From positions 1 through 22,618 of the IMG/VR virus record IMGVR_UViG_3300008110_000457: a stretch of DNA of 22,618 nt; one strand, 5' to 3'. The notes under the pieces were generated by a model that saw nothing but the letters and a program-made list of their open reading frames with translations, did no database searches and had not been told where the DNA came from. A program made the position numbers and the translations under genes. The stretch is from a virus. Positions 14,196 to 21,027 of this stretch are shown here, one piece after another; position 1 is the first letter of the stretch; every line of letters starts with the position of its first letter.

Positions 14196-16249
14196 GTTAC
14201 GAAGAGGAAGTGGAAGAATCAATGGTCTATACCGAGGGCGAGCCTAATATCTCGATCCTACAAAACGTGTATGACAGAGCAAAGCTAGACCAAGAGTGGT
14301 ATATTGAATCTTGTGAACGTGCTTATAATGACCGCCGTAACATCTGGCCTGGCAAAGGTGACGATCTAAGGAAACATGGTTCTAATGCTTTCCCTTGGGA
14401 AGGTGCTTCCGACATGGAGGTTAATATCATTGGTGAGCGTATTGATACCTACGTTGCTTTGCTTTCACAGGCACTAGACCGCAGTAACATCAAAGCGTTC
14501 CCAACATCCCATGCTTCCGTAGCAAAAGCTTCTGTGGCATCACTATTCCTTAAATGGATGTGTAAGAGCTACATTCCAGACTTTAAACGGCAGATGGAAC
14601 TAGGTGCTAACCACTTGCTTGAGAAAGGCATCATGGTATCCTACGTTGGCTGGAAGCGTGAGAAGCGCACGTTCTTGCAGACGGTTACTCTTGAAGAACT
14701 GCAAGTTCAAATGCCAGCACTTGTTGAAGCTATTCTAGGTGAAAATACCCAAGAAGCTGAGGACTTTATTGCGAACGCTTACCCAGACATGAAACGTTCT
14801 AGGGTTCGTAAAGCAATTAAAGACCTACGCTTTAAAGGTGTAGCTGAAGTGAGCATCCCACGTATATCCGTTGACTGCCCGATTGTGCATAGCTGTGAGC
14901 CAGATGGTGAGATCATCTTTCCATCCTACGTTACCGATCCACAACGCGCACCATACGTTTTCTGGAGAACATTCTACACTGCCCAAGAGCTTGAGAAAAA
15001 AGTAGCTACCGAAGGCTGGGATAGGAAATGGGTTGATAACGCAATCGAAAACCTACGTGGCGTTGATTCCAATGAAATGGATACCGCTAGTGACCGTGGC
15101 AAACAAAACGATTTAAGTGACGATAACGACCTTATCCTAGTTGTATATGCTTACCAGCGTTTGATTGACGAAGAAGATGGCAGCGAAGGTATTTATTGCA
15201 CCGCTTTTCATCCAACCACCGAAGGATATGCTAAACACGAATTGCTTAACGGCTACGATGATTATCCCTTTATTGTAACTAGGCTGAATGACAACCAGAA
15301 ACGGATGTATGAAACTACATCGTTTGCTGACATTCTGCGTGGGCCACAATACCAAGTTAAGACAGAACGTGATAGTCGTATCGACCGAGCAAGCATAGCG
15401 ACATTGCCACCGCTTCTGCATCCTGCTGGGCATCCACCGAAAGATTGGGGGCCTGGAAGACGTATTCCGTATCGCCGCATGGGGGAAGTTGCATTTGCAC
15501 CTATTCCACAGTTTGATCCTGGTAGTGAGCGTATTGAAGCTCAAATGATTAGCCAAGCTGACAAGGCTGTTGGTCTGGACATGGAGAACCCATTAGCTTC
15601 TGTAAGGCAGCAATTCATCGTTAATAAGTTCCTTGACCACGTTAAAGATATTCTTTCGTTGGCGTTTAAATTGTTTCAACGCATGGGGCAAGATGAAGTG
15701 TTTTTCCAAGTTACAGGTAATCCAGAAAACCAAGTGATGACCAAAGGTGATGCTGACGATAACTTCAGCATTATGGTATCGTTTGACTCACGTGAGACAG
15801 ATCCAAACACTATTGAGACGCAGATGAAGAACATGGCTACACTGATGCAGATCGACCGTAATGGACGCATTGACGTTAATAAACTACTTGAACTTCTTGC
15901 AGCACAGATTAACCCGTTCATGGCAGACTATATCTTGCAGCCACAACAAGAGGCACAAGACAAGATGCTTAAAGATGTTTCGAACGATCTTACCCAAATC
16001 TATGCAGGTATCGAAATGCCAGCACGTCCGAACGGTGCGGAATTTGCTATGCAGCTTATCCAATCCTATGCGTCACAACCAGACATTGCCCAACGCTTGC
16101 AACAAGACGAGACGTTTGCGGCACGTATGCAGAAATACGCAGGGCAGTATCAGATGATGATAATGCAAGCACAGAACGCTGTGACGGGACGTATCGGAAC
16201 GCAGGAAGCTAATATGGGTGGAGTATCTACCCAGAACATGGGTGAGTAA
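14192..16249 (+). CDS. Portal protein
   Basis: 685-aa ring protein at the unique capsid vertex through which DNA enters and leaves. N-terminal signatures include RRNIWPGKGDD (49-58) and FPWEGASD (67-74), followed by the helix VNIIGERIDTYVALLSQAL. Patterns like these occur in large podoviral portals. The middle holds DILRGPQYQVKTERDSRIDR-type wing/stem segments and a basic stretch (GPGRRIPYRRMG). The C-terminal 120 residues are helical and Gln/Met-rich (QYQMMIMQAQNAVTGR), as in the barrel or crown of long portals. Placement directly after the terminase genes supports the call. No Shine-Dalgarno is present; the start overlaps the preceding stop, so translational coupling is likely. Confidence 0.9.
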   Translation: MSYEEEVEESMVYTEGEPNISILQNVYDRAKLDQEWYIESCERAYNDRRNIWPGKGDDLRKHGSNAFPWEGASDMEVNIIGERIDTYVALLSQALDRSNIKAFPTSHASVAKASVASLFLKWMCKSYIPDFKRQMELGANHLLEKGIMVSYVGWKREKRTFLQTVTLEELQVQMPALVEAILGENTQEAEDFIANAYPDMKRSRVRKAIKDLRFKGVAEVSIPRISVDCPIVHSCEPDGEIIFPSYVTDPQRAPYVFWRTFYTAQELEKKVATEGWDRKWVDNAIENLRGVDSNEMDTASDRGKQNDLSDDNDLILVVYAYQRLIDEEDGSEGIYCTAFHPTTEGYAKHELLNGYDDYPFIVTRLNDNQKRMYETTSFADILRGPQYQVKTERDSRIDRASIATLPPLLHPAGHPPKDWGPGRRIPYRRMGEVAFAPIPQFDPGSERIEAQMISQADKAVGLDMENPLASVRQQFIVNKFLDHVKDILSLAFKLFQRMGQDEVFFQVTGNPENQVMTKGDADDNFSIMVSFDSRETDPNTIETQMKNMATLMQIDRNGRIDVNKLLELLAAQINPFMADYILQPQQEAQDKMLKDVSNDLTQIYAGIEMPARPNGAEFAMQLIQSYASQPDIAQRLQQDETFAARMQKYAGQYQMMIMQAQNAVTGRIGTQEANMGGVSTQNMGE

Positions 16250-16261
16250 AATAACAATAAT

Positions 16262-16408
16262 ATGAAACAAGGACTGTATAGTAATATCAATGCTAAACGC
16301 AAACGCATTGCAGCAGGTAGTGGCGAGAAGATGAACAAAGTTGGCAGCAAAAAAGCACCGACTGCAAAAGACTTCCGCGACTCAGCTAAGACTGCTCGTA
16401 AACGTTAA
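16262..16408 (+). CDS. Small basic phage protein (48 aa), conserved type
   Basis: The 48-aa product starts MKQGLYSNINAKRKRIAAGS and ends in SAKTARKR. The pattern 'GLYxNIxAKRKRIAAGSGEKM...APTAKDF' is a recurrent small protein in the packaging/capsid region of cyanophages and other aquatic phages (recognised from memory, function unknown). It is Lys/Arg-rich with no acidic cluster. It starts 12 bases after the portal stop behind an A/T-rich leader ending AATATG. First of a run of tiny basic genes. It could be a virion or DNA-associated protein, but this is unproven. Confidence 0.8.
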   Translation: MKQGLYSNINAKRKRIAAGSGEKMNKVGSKKAPTAKDFRDSAKTARKR

Positions 16409-16458
16409 TCGTAATTATACACTAAAACGTATATAAACGTATATAGATAGATATAAAC
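16409..16458. promoter_or_regulatory. AT-rich spacer with 10-bp tandem repeat
   Basis: This 50-base gap contains two exact head-to-tail copies of AAACGTATAT (16425-16444), followed by AGATAGATATAAAC and the ATG at 16459. The 10-bp period is close to one helix turn, so it could present two identical faces to a protein or bend the DNA. TATATA/TATAAA segments could serve as a -10 box, but no good -35 is seen. A regulatory role is inferred from the repeat and position only. Confidence 0.45.
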
Positions 16459-16701
16459 ATGAAGAAGCGGTTTAAGAAGGTAGTTACCAACCCAGAAACG
16501 GGAAGGAAGAACACGATTCGCTATGGCTTGGCAGGAATGGCGAGCGATGGCAAAGACCGCATTAGACCAGGCACTAAAAAAGCTGATGCGTACTGCGCTC
16601 GTAGTGCTAAGATAAAAGGTGATTGGAAAAATGATGAGAACAGCCCCAACCAACTTTCCAGAAAAAAATGGAAGTGCAAAGGAAGCAAATCAATAAAGTA
16701 G
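16459..16701 (+). CDS. Small basic Cys-containing phage protein (80 aa)
   Basis: 80-aa protein starting MKKRFKKVVTNPETGRKNTI, with about one third Lys/Arg/Asp/Glu. The segment DAYCARSAKIKGDW and the ending NQLSRKKWKCKGSKSIK match a pattern (xCARS ... NxLSRKxWKCxG) seen in small phage proteins located near portal and capsid genes (recognised from memory). Two Cys, 30 or so residues apart, could bind metal or form a disulfide. The last codons (ATA-AAG-TAG) lie in the first copy of a 26-bp tandem repeat that continues to the next gene. No Shine-Dalgarno. Function unknown; capsid-associated or nucleic-acid-binding roles are possible. Confidence 0.8.
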   Translation: MKKRFKKVVTNPETGRKNTIRYGLAGMASDGKDRIRPGTKKADAYCARSAKIKGDWKNDENSPNQLSRKKWKCKGSKSIK

Positions 16702-16743
16702 GCGAACACCAACAATTAATAAAGTATCCGAACGACAACAATT
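16692..16743 (+). repeat. 26-bp tandem duplication spanning a stop codon
   Basis: Two abutting 26-base units (16692-16717 and 16718-16743) match at 22 of 26 positions: AATAAAGTA-nn-CGAAC-nn-CAACAATT. The first unit contains the last codons and TAG stop of the 80-aa gene. The second ends one base before the ATG of the 42-aa gene. A duplication of a gene end plus leader is the simplest reading. Confidence 0.8.
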
Positions 16744-16744
16744 T

Positions 16745-16873
16745 ATGAAAAATAAAACAAATGGCTGCGGCCACGAAAGCAAGGAATACGGCAAGGGCAA
16801 AAAAGGTAAAGGCTATGTCGAGATTGAAATCAAGATGGGTAAAATGCCTAAAAAGAAAACTAAACGCAAATAA
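16745..16873 (+). CDS. Tiny Lys/Gly-rich protein (42 aa)
   Basis: Short gene starting MKNKTNGCGHESKEYGKGKK and ending MPKKKTKRK. It is strongly basic, with a Gly/Lys-rich centre, a single Cys-x-His pair (CGH) and a polybasic tail. The reading frame exactly fits between the 26-bp repeat and the next gene, which starts 2 bases after its stop. Coding is supported by neighbours of similar character and the tight fit, not by a known family. The leader (CAACAATTTATG) is provided by the second repeat copy. Could be a DNA-binding virion peptide; unproven. Confidence 0.6.
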   Translation: MKNKTNGCGHESKEYGKGKKGKGYVEIEIKMGKMPKKKTKRK

Positions 16874-16875
16874 CC

Positions 16876-17061
16876 ATGAGAAGTCCTAAAACAAAAAAAG
16901 CCAAGCAAGAAAAAATTGCAAAGGTTATGGGCGAATACAAAGCTGGAACTCTTCATGCTGGCATTAATCCTAAAGGGCCAAAGAAAGCTCCACTAGCAAA
17001 GAGTCGCAAACAAGCTGTGGCAATCGCTCTTAGCCAAGCAGGAATGACTAGACGTAAATAA
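16876..17061 (+). CDS. Small basic protein, DUF6496-like (61 aa)
   Basis: 61-aa protein starting MRSPKTKKAKQEKIAKVMGE. The pattern KVMGEYKAGTLHAG ... SRKQAVAIALSQAGMTRRK matches the small DUF6496-type family (KVMxEFKxGxLxSG ... RKQAIAIALSEAG) common in phages and bacteria; function unknown. The N-terminus is polybasic and the C-terminal half is a predicted helix. It follows the 42-aa gene by 2 bases with no Shine-Dalgarno. The family match is from memory and the motif is clear. Confidence 0.85.
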   Translation: MRSPKTKKAKQEKIAKVMGEYKAGTLHAGINPKGPKKAPLAKSRKQAVAIALSQAGMTRRK

Positions 17062-17082
17062 ATAATCCTTACTAAAAGACTA

Positions 17083-17283
17083 ATGATTCCAAGACCAACA
17101 CTAGAACAATCTGTCCAAGCCCTATCTGAGCGCGACGAATACAAGGTAATTGTTCAGTTTATTAAAGACGAACGTGACCGTTTCTTTGGCGATTTACGCC
17201 AAGCAGAGGGTTCAAACGATGTGATGAAGATCGCAGGTAGTATAGCATCTATGGATGAGCTATTGGGATTACTTGACAAATAA
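17083..17283 (+). CDS. Small helical protein (66 aa)
   Basis: 66-aa mostly helical protein (LEQSVQALSERDEYKVIVQF, then DRFFGDLRQAEGS and MKIAGSIASMDELLGLL). Balanced charge, unlike the four very basic proteins before it. It resembles small phage proteins that sit between portal and scaffold genes, but no family is named. It starts 21 bases after the DUF6496-like gene and is followed by the terminator region, so it ends this transcription unit. Confidence 0.75.
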   Translation: MIPRPTLEQSVQALSERDEYKVIVQFIKDERDRFFGDLRQAEGSNDVMKIAGSIASMDELLGLLDK

Positions 17284-17309
17284 TCGGTAATACATTATTT
17301 CATCCAGCA

Positions 17310-17339
17310 GTATGTGAGTTTTTTGTCTTTCCCACATAC
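17310..17339. other. Short inverted repeat after small-gene cluster
   Basis: GTATGTG (17310-17316) and CACATAC (17333-17339) are perfect 7-bp inverted copies with a 16-base T-rich loop. It lies 26 bases after the 66-aa gene and just before the stronger terminator hairpin at 17348. It may add to termination or stabilise the 3' end; the T-run is in the loop and not after the stem, so it is not a terminator alone. Confidence 0.4.
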
Positions 17340-17347
17340 GGTTTGTG

Positions 17348-17390
17348 CAAAGGGTTAATCGGGTAAAACTGGTTAACCCTTTGTTTTGTC
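17348..17390 (+). terminator. Rho-independent terminator
   Basis: CAAAGGGTTAA (17348-17358) and TTAACCCTTTG (17373-17383) form a perfect 11-bp stem with a 14-base loop, followed immediately by TTTTGTC. It sits in the 211-base gap after the small basic cluster and before the scaffold/capsid genes, the largest internal gap in the window. Stem, loop and T-tract are as expected for intrinsic termination. Confidence 0.8.
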
Positions 17391-17412
17391 TATTCATCAA
17401 ACGCTCGTTTTA

Positions 17413-17437
17413 CATTAGTGCTTTACTAATGATTAGT
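17413..17437. promoter_or_regulatory. Operator-like overlapping palindromes upstream of capsid genes
   Basis: Three hexamers alternate in orientation: ATTAGT (17414-17419), ACTAAT (17425-17430), ATTAGT (17432-17437). The first two form CATTAGT-GCTTT-ACTAATG, and the last two form the perfect palindrome ACTAAT-G-ATTAGT, so the middle box can pair with either side. TTTACT (17422-17427) is a weak -35-like box with TATGTA 18 bases downstream. This could be a regulated promoter or an mRNA leader switch for the scaffold/capsid unit. The function is inferred. Confidence 0.4.
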
Positions 17438-17494
17438 AATCTGCTTATGTATAGCCATTCGCCACCGCCAAGGCGTAAACTGGTGTAACAAAAT

Positions 17495-18523
17495 ATGAAA
17501 GCAAACCAAGACTCCATCGCTGGGGAGGAATCCAGTGTTAATGACAACCTTAGTATGGAGGCCTTAATCAGCCAACTTACCCAAGGAGAACCACAAGAGG
17601 TAGAAGCTGAAGAAGCAGAAACTGAAGTAGAAGAAGAAGAGCAAGAAGAAGGGTTTGAAGAAACCGAAACTGAAGAGCTTTCTGATGATACTGAGGAAGA
17701 AGCAACCGAAGAAGAAACCGCTGACGAAATAGACCTACTTAGTCTTGAGCCAGAGCAATTCCAAGCATTAGCTAAAAAGCATAAGAGCCGCCTACTTGAG
17801 CGTGTCGGGGAACTGACAGCGAAAAACAAAGCACTCCAGGCACAAGCTGAAGAAGCTGGGATGAAGCAATCGAGCGTAAGGACTATACCGACAGAACAGA
17901 ATCCATTTGGACAACTTAAAACCGCTGAGGAAATCAAGGCTAAGTTTGAAGCGTTTGAATCGACTTTGGAAACTACGGATAGGCTGCTTGAAGAATATGA
18001 TGATTACAGCAACGATGATATTATCGAGGTTGGCGATCAGCAGTTCACCAAGAAGCAGGTCAAACTAGCCAATCGAAACGCAAGGGATGCGGTAGCTAAA
18101 TACTTACCAGCCCAAGCAGCTCACCTCCAAACACTGCAAAACTACGTTGTAGCAAACCAGCAATGGCAGGAGATGGCGAAACAAGAAGTGCCAGAGATTT
18201 CTGACGAAAAAACGGAAATCGGTAAAGCATACGGTCAGCTTGTGAATGATCCTTTAGTAATTGAACTGAAAGAGAAGCTCCCACAACTAGGGGTTCAGAT
18301 AGAATACTTACTCGCTCACGCCGCAAGGTCTAAGTTTGGAAGTGCCAAGAAAGTAATGCAAGGCGCAGGACAGAAGTTGAAGGTGAAACCACCCGCTTCC
18401 CCTGTTGGAGCTGGAGCATCACGGCAAGGGCAGGGACAAACCAGCAAATATGCTGATGCCATGAAGCGTTTTGAAAGTAGTGGTTCTGCTGAAGATTGGG
18501 TTGCTGCACAAAAATACAAGTAA
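17495..18523 (+). CDS. Scaffolding protein candidate (342 aa)
   Basis: The N-terminal third is extremely acidic: residues about 31-80 are mostly Glu/Asp/Thr with a short EEEE run. A helical coiled-coil region follows (LLERVGELTAKNKALQAQAE near 100-120), then a mixed middle and a basic C-terminus rich in Gly/Pro/Lys (KLKVKPPASPVGAGASRQGQ), which in known scaffolds binds capsid. It lies immediately upstream of the major capsid gene, the usual scaffold position, and the size is typical. No protease motif is visible, so it is likely a non-cleaving scaffold. In-frame TAA 12 bases before the ATG fixes this start; no Shine-Dalgarno is present. Assigned by composition and position. Confidence 0.75.
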   Translation: MKANQDSIAGEESSVNDNLSMEALISQLTQGEPQEVEAEEAETEVEEEEQEEGFEETETEELSDDTEEEATEEETADEIDLLSLEPEQFQALAKKHKSRLLERVGELTAKNKALQAQAEEAGMKQSSVRTIPTEQNPFGQLKTAEEIKAKFEAFESTLETTDRLLEEYDDYSNDDIIEVGDQQFTKKQVKLANRNARDAVAKYLPAQAAHLQTLQNYVVANQQWQEMAKQEVPEISDEKTEIGKAYGQLVNDPLVIELKEKLPQLGVQIEYLLAHAARSKFGSAKKVMQGAGQKLKVKPPASPVGAGASRQGQGQTSKYADAMKRFESSGSAEDWVAAQKYK

Positions 18524-18542
18524 ATTCTAAACACCTAATAAT

Positions 18543-19529
18543 ATGCCTATTTCAAATACATATAGCCCTAGTGTTCCTAGCACTAGTTCATCCGTTGGAT
18601 CAAACAAAGGTAACCGCGAAGACCTCTCCGCGATGCTTACCATGCTTGAGCCAGAACAAACCCCTATCACTTCCCTTTGCGCTAAAGCAAAAGCTTCTGG
18701 AGTTCTCCATGAGTGGGTAATTGATGGTCTTGAAGCTCCTAACGCAGATGGTATCGGTGAGACTTCTGATGTTACTTCGTTCAGCAACAAGTTTGCTTCG
18801 CGTGGTCGCCTTGGTAACTACACCCAAATCTTCCGTAAGGATTACCTTGTTTCCGACTTGCAGAACGCAGTTGCAAGCGTAGGCCCTGCTGACGTTGCCC
18901 AGGCAAAAGCTAAAGCATTGCGTGAAATCAAACGCGACATTGAGTTCGCAGTTGCTTCCAACAATGACCGCCAAGCTGAAGATGGTACGAATCCTTACAA
19001 GCTCCGTGGACTCGGTGATTGGCTTGATTCTGCTGGCCCTGCTGACGTTCCTGCTGCTTATCGTACGCCTTCCGCTTCGATCCTTGGCGCAACCGTAACT
19101 GAGGCTACTCTTAACAACTTGCTTGGCAGTATCTTCAGTGAGACTGGCGAGATGGGTAATCTTACCCTTGTTGCTAACGTAGCACTTCGTAAAGTTATTG
19201 CTAACTTCACCCGTGCTGAAGGAACGACAACCGCTAGAGCATACAACGTAAACGAAGATGCTGTTTCACGTAGAATCACCCTTAGCGTATCGCTCTTCGA
19301 TACTGACTTTGGTGTTATCAAACTTGTAAACGGCAACCCAGCTTGTATGCCAACCGCAACCACAAACGTTGGTTACGTCCTTGATCCTAAGTATCTTGGT
19401 ATTGGTAACTTGCTTCCACTTGAGTCTGTTGTCCTTGAGAACCAAGGTGCAGGTGAGCGTGGATACGTCAAGACGGCTTGCACCCTTGTTTGCAAATCGC
19501 CACAAGCACACGGTAAAATCGCTTACTAA
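18543..19529 (+). CDS. Major capsid protein, SU10/DUF5309-like
   Basis: 328-aa main shell protein, HK97 fold expected. Family-type signatures: LEPEQTPITSLCAKAKASGV with HEWVIDGL (about 35-63), RGRLGNYTQIFRKDYLVSDLQNAV (88-110, read as two parts), and ALREIKRDIEFAVASNN (125-141). All are typical of the DUF5309 family that includes the SU10 podovirus capsid. Position after the scaffold candidate and before a decoration-like gene supports this. Codon use here is C-rich with many preferred codons (GAC, ATC, AAC), as expected for the most highly expressed gene. A perfect 15-bp repeat (18882-18896 and 19035-19049) encodes GPADV twice. The start has no Shine-Dalgarno, with TAATAATATG as leader. Confidence 0.9.
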   Translation: MPISNTYSPSVPSTSSSVGSNKGNREDLSAMLTMLEPEQTPITSLCAKAKASGVLHEWVIDGLEAPNADGIGETSDVTSFSNKFASRGRLGNYTQIFRKDYLVSDLQNAVASVGPADVAQAKAKALREIKRDIEFAVASNNDRQAEDGTNPYKLRGLGDWLDSAGPADVPAAYRTPSASILGATVTEATLNNLLGSIFSETGEMGNLTLVANVALRKVIANFTRAEGTTTARAYNVNEDAVSRRITLSVSLFDTDFGVIKLVNGNPACMPTATTNVGYVLDPKYLGIGNLLPLESVVLENQGAGERGYVKTACTLVCKSPQAHGKIAY

Positions 19530-19558
19530 TTATAACTAAATACTAAATAAATAAAATT

Positions 19559-20017
19559 ATGGCTAAACTTGCAAATAACGAGCGTTCCCCTTACACGGAC
19601 GCAATCACACTTAACGCAGCAGACCTCATTGCTATCGGCAACGGTGGAACTAAAGTAATTGGTTCTATCCCCGCTGGTGGTGCTGTTGAACTGGTAGCTG
19701 TTATCAACACCGTTGACATCGTAGGTTCATCCTCGCTTGTCATTGATGTTGGCACTACCCTCGCTGACCCAGATGAGTTCATCAACGCACTTGACGTAGA
19801 TAATATGACCGTTGGTCTGCCTACGTTCAACACTGGTGACACAATGCTTCAGTCTGCTGGAACGACAACTGTTCTTGCTGGCGTAAGCCCTGCAAAACCT
19901 GTGTCTGCTGATACCCCAATCTACATCAACGTAACTGATTCTTCTGTTGCAAGTATCACTGCTGGGCAGATTGTTATCGGGATGCGTATCCTTAATCTTG
20001 CTCAGTTCGCTGAGTAA
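19559..20017 (+). CDS. Capsid decoration/minor head protein candidate (152 aa)
   Basis: All-beta 152-aa protein with no charged clusters and no Cys. The pattern IPAGGAVELVAVINTVDIVG, VIDVGTTLADPDEFINALDV and the later ITAGQIVIGMRIL resembles small beta-sandwich proteins found next to DUF5309-type capsid genes in many phages. It shares the C-rich, high-expression codon style of the capsid gene and lies 29 bases downstream, behind an AT-rich leader (TAAATAAATAAAATTATG). It is followed by a strong hairpin, so it closes the capsid unit. A decoration or capsid-stabilising role is likely; the exact family is uncertain. Confidence 0.7.
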   Translation: MAKLANNERSPYTDAITLNAADLIAIGNGGTKVIGSIPAGGAVELVAVINTVDIVGSSSLVIDVGTTLADPDEFINALDVDNMTVGLPTFNTGDTMLQSAGTTTVLAGVSPAKPVSADTPIYINVTDSSVASITAGQIVIGMRILNLAQFAE

Positions 20018-20026
20018 AACTAAATT

Positions 20027-20059
20027 GGGCGGTGTAGGGTTCTATCCCCTATGCCGTCC
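20027..20059 (+). terminator. Strong hairpin after capsid genes, probable terminator
   Basis: GGGCGGTGTAGGG (20027-20039) pairs with CCCTATGCCGTCC (20047-20059) in a 13-bp stem with three G-T wobbles and a 7-base loop. TTATCCTTTTCC follows, an interrupted pyrimidine tract. It lies directly after the capsid and decoration genes, where phages often place a terminator or an mRNA-stabilising hairpin. The wobble pairs mean it works only for plus-strand RNA. The broken T-tract leaves termination strength uncertain. Confidence 0.65.
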
Positions 20060-20079
20060 TTATCCTTTTCCACAAACCA

Positions 20080-20394
20080 ATGATTTTAAAAGCAAGCGAA
20101 GATGCAATGACAGATGCTCTAATTAAAGAGCTATGTTCTGGTAGGCAGTTCTTAGACTCGTTGCAGAAGCGGCGTGAGATTGAAGCTGCCAAGGTTGCGA
20201 AAGACTACCGTAATATCGGACGGCGCAAAGGCGCAAAAATGATCCACCTAGCGGAAATCCCGCAGCGTGAGTATCTACAAATGGCACAAAAGTATGGAAC
20301 TGAGTGCTGGGACGACAGGGAGTTTGTCCGTGATTTCCAGAAGAATGAGCCAACAATGGCAAGTAATAAGATTTCGATGGCACGTGAGATTTAA
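20080..20394 (+). CDS. Hypothetical protein between capsid and connector genes (104 aa)
   Basis: 104-aa helical, basic protein (RRKGAKMIHLAEIPQREYLQ in the middle, then WDDREFVRDFQKNEP). Neither possible start has a clear ribosome-binding site: ATG at 20080 is used here, and an in-frame ATG at 20107 would give a 95-aa product. It lies between the post-capsid hairpin and the connector candidate, 5 bases upstream of the latter, so it is probably a minor head or assembly factor. Similar small genes occur at this place in other phages with this capsid type, but no family is named. Confidence 0.65.
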   Translation: MILKASEDAMTDALIKELCSGRQFLDSLQKRREIEAAKVAKDYRNIGRRKGAKMIHLAEIPQREYLQMAQKYGTECWDDREFVRDFQKNEPTMASNKISMAREI

Positions 20395-20399
20395 TATCT

Positions 20400-21026
20400 A
20401 TGCAAACTAAAAACTACACAACTGACCTTTTGCCGTTAATCAAGTCACTTTGCGGGGCTGAATTTGCAGCTATCGAGTTACCACGGATCAAGGCAATGAT
20501 TAACAGTCGTGCCAAACGTGCGTTTAGAATGAGTGACTTCTGGCCTCGGTTCTTGGTTGTAGCAGAAGAAAGAAATATAACAAATGGATATGTTCCTTGG
20601 GATCAGACTTCTCTTAGCTCGATTGATACTTATATTCGTATTCATCGTACCGCCCCTTATGAAATCGCTAGTTCACAGGATTTGGACTTCTACGTGGATA
20701 ACACGGGTGCTAAACTACTTGACGGTGGTTTGAATAGCACTAGCACATTTGTTACCTACAAGAAGCAATTAACAAGCACGTATGGGGATGGCACAAGCGG
20801 CACTGAAGTTCTTGTTCCAGACGAGTGGTTTGAGTATCTAGCTCATGGCACGTATTCCGATTACCTACGTGCTGAAGGGCAGATGGAGAAAGCACAAATA
20901 GCTGACGCAGAGGCTATCGACAAGGTAACTGATGAGTTGCTTAGGATTGACGAGATGCGCACCAGTGGACTAATCTCGCCCCGCATATCTACAAACGCAA
21001 GTATGCAATCACGTTGGAGTTACTAA
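20400..21026 (+). CDS. Head-tail connector/adaptor candidate (208 aa)
   Basis: 208-aa protein with helical N-terminus (LLPLIKSLCGAEFAAIELPR, then INSRAKRAFRMSDFWPRFLV), a beta middle (YIRIHRTAPYEI, DLDFYVDNTGAKLL) and a helical C-terminus. The stretch VPDEWFEYLAHGTYSDYLRA followed by EGQMEKAQIADAEA is the kind seen in podoviral adaptor proteins, where the C-terminal helix reaches into the portal. Position after head genes and before a fibre gene agrees. The function would be to extend the portal and dock the nozzle (candidate at 2558). The call is by pattern and context. Confidence 0.6.
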   Translation: MQTKNYTTDLLPLIKSLCGAEFAAIELPRIKAMINSRAKRAFRMSDFWPRFLVVAEERNITNGYVPWDQTSLSSIDTYIRIHRTAPYEIASSQDLDFYVDNTGAKLLDGGLNSTSTFVTYKKQLTSTYGDGTSGTEVLVPDEWFEYLAHGTYSDYLRAEGQMEKAQIADAEAIDKVTDELLRIDEMRTSGLISPRISTNASMQSRWSY

Positions 21027-21027
21027 T

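Noticed and set aside
17410-17937. 175-codon minus-strand Ser-rich open frame
   Set aside because: It is the antisense reading of the Glu-rich scaffold region (GAA/GAG read as Ser/Phe/Leu codons) and has no independent support.
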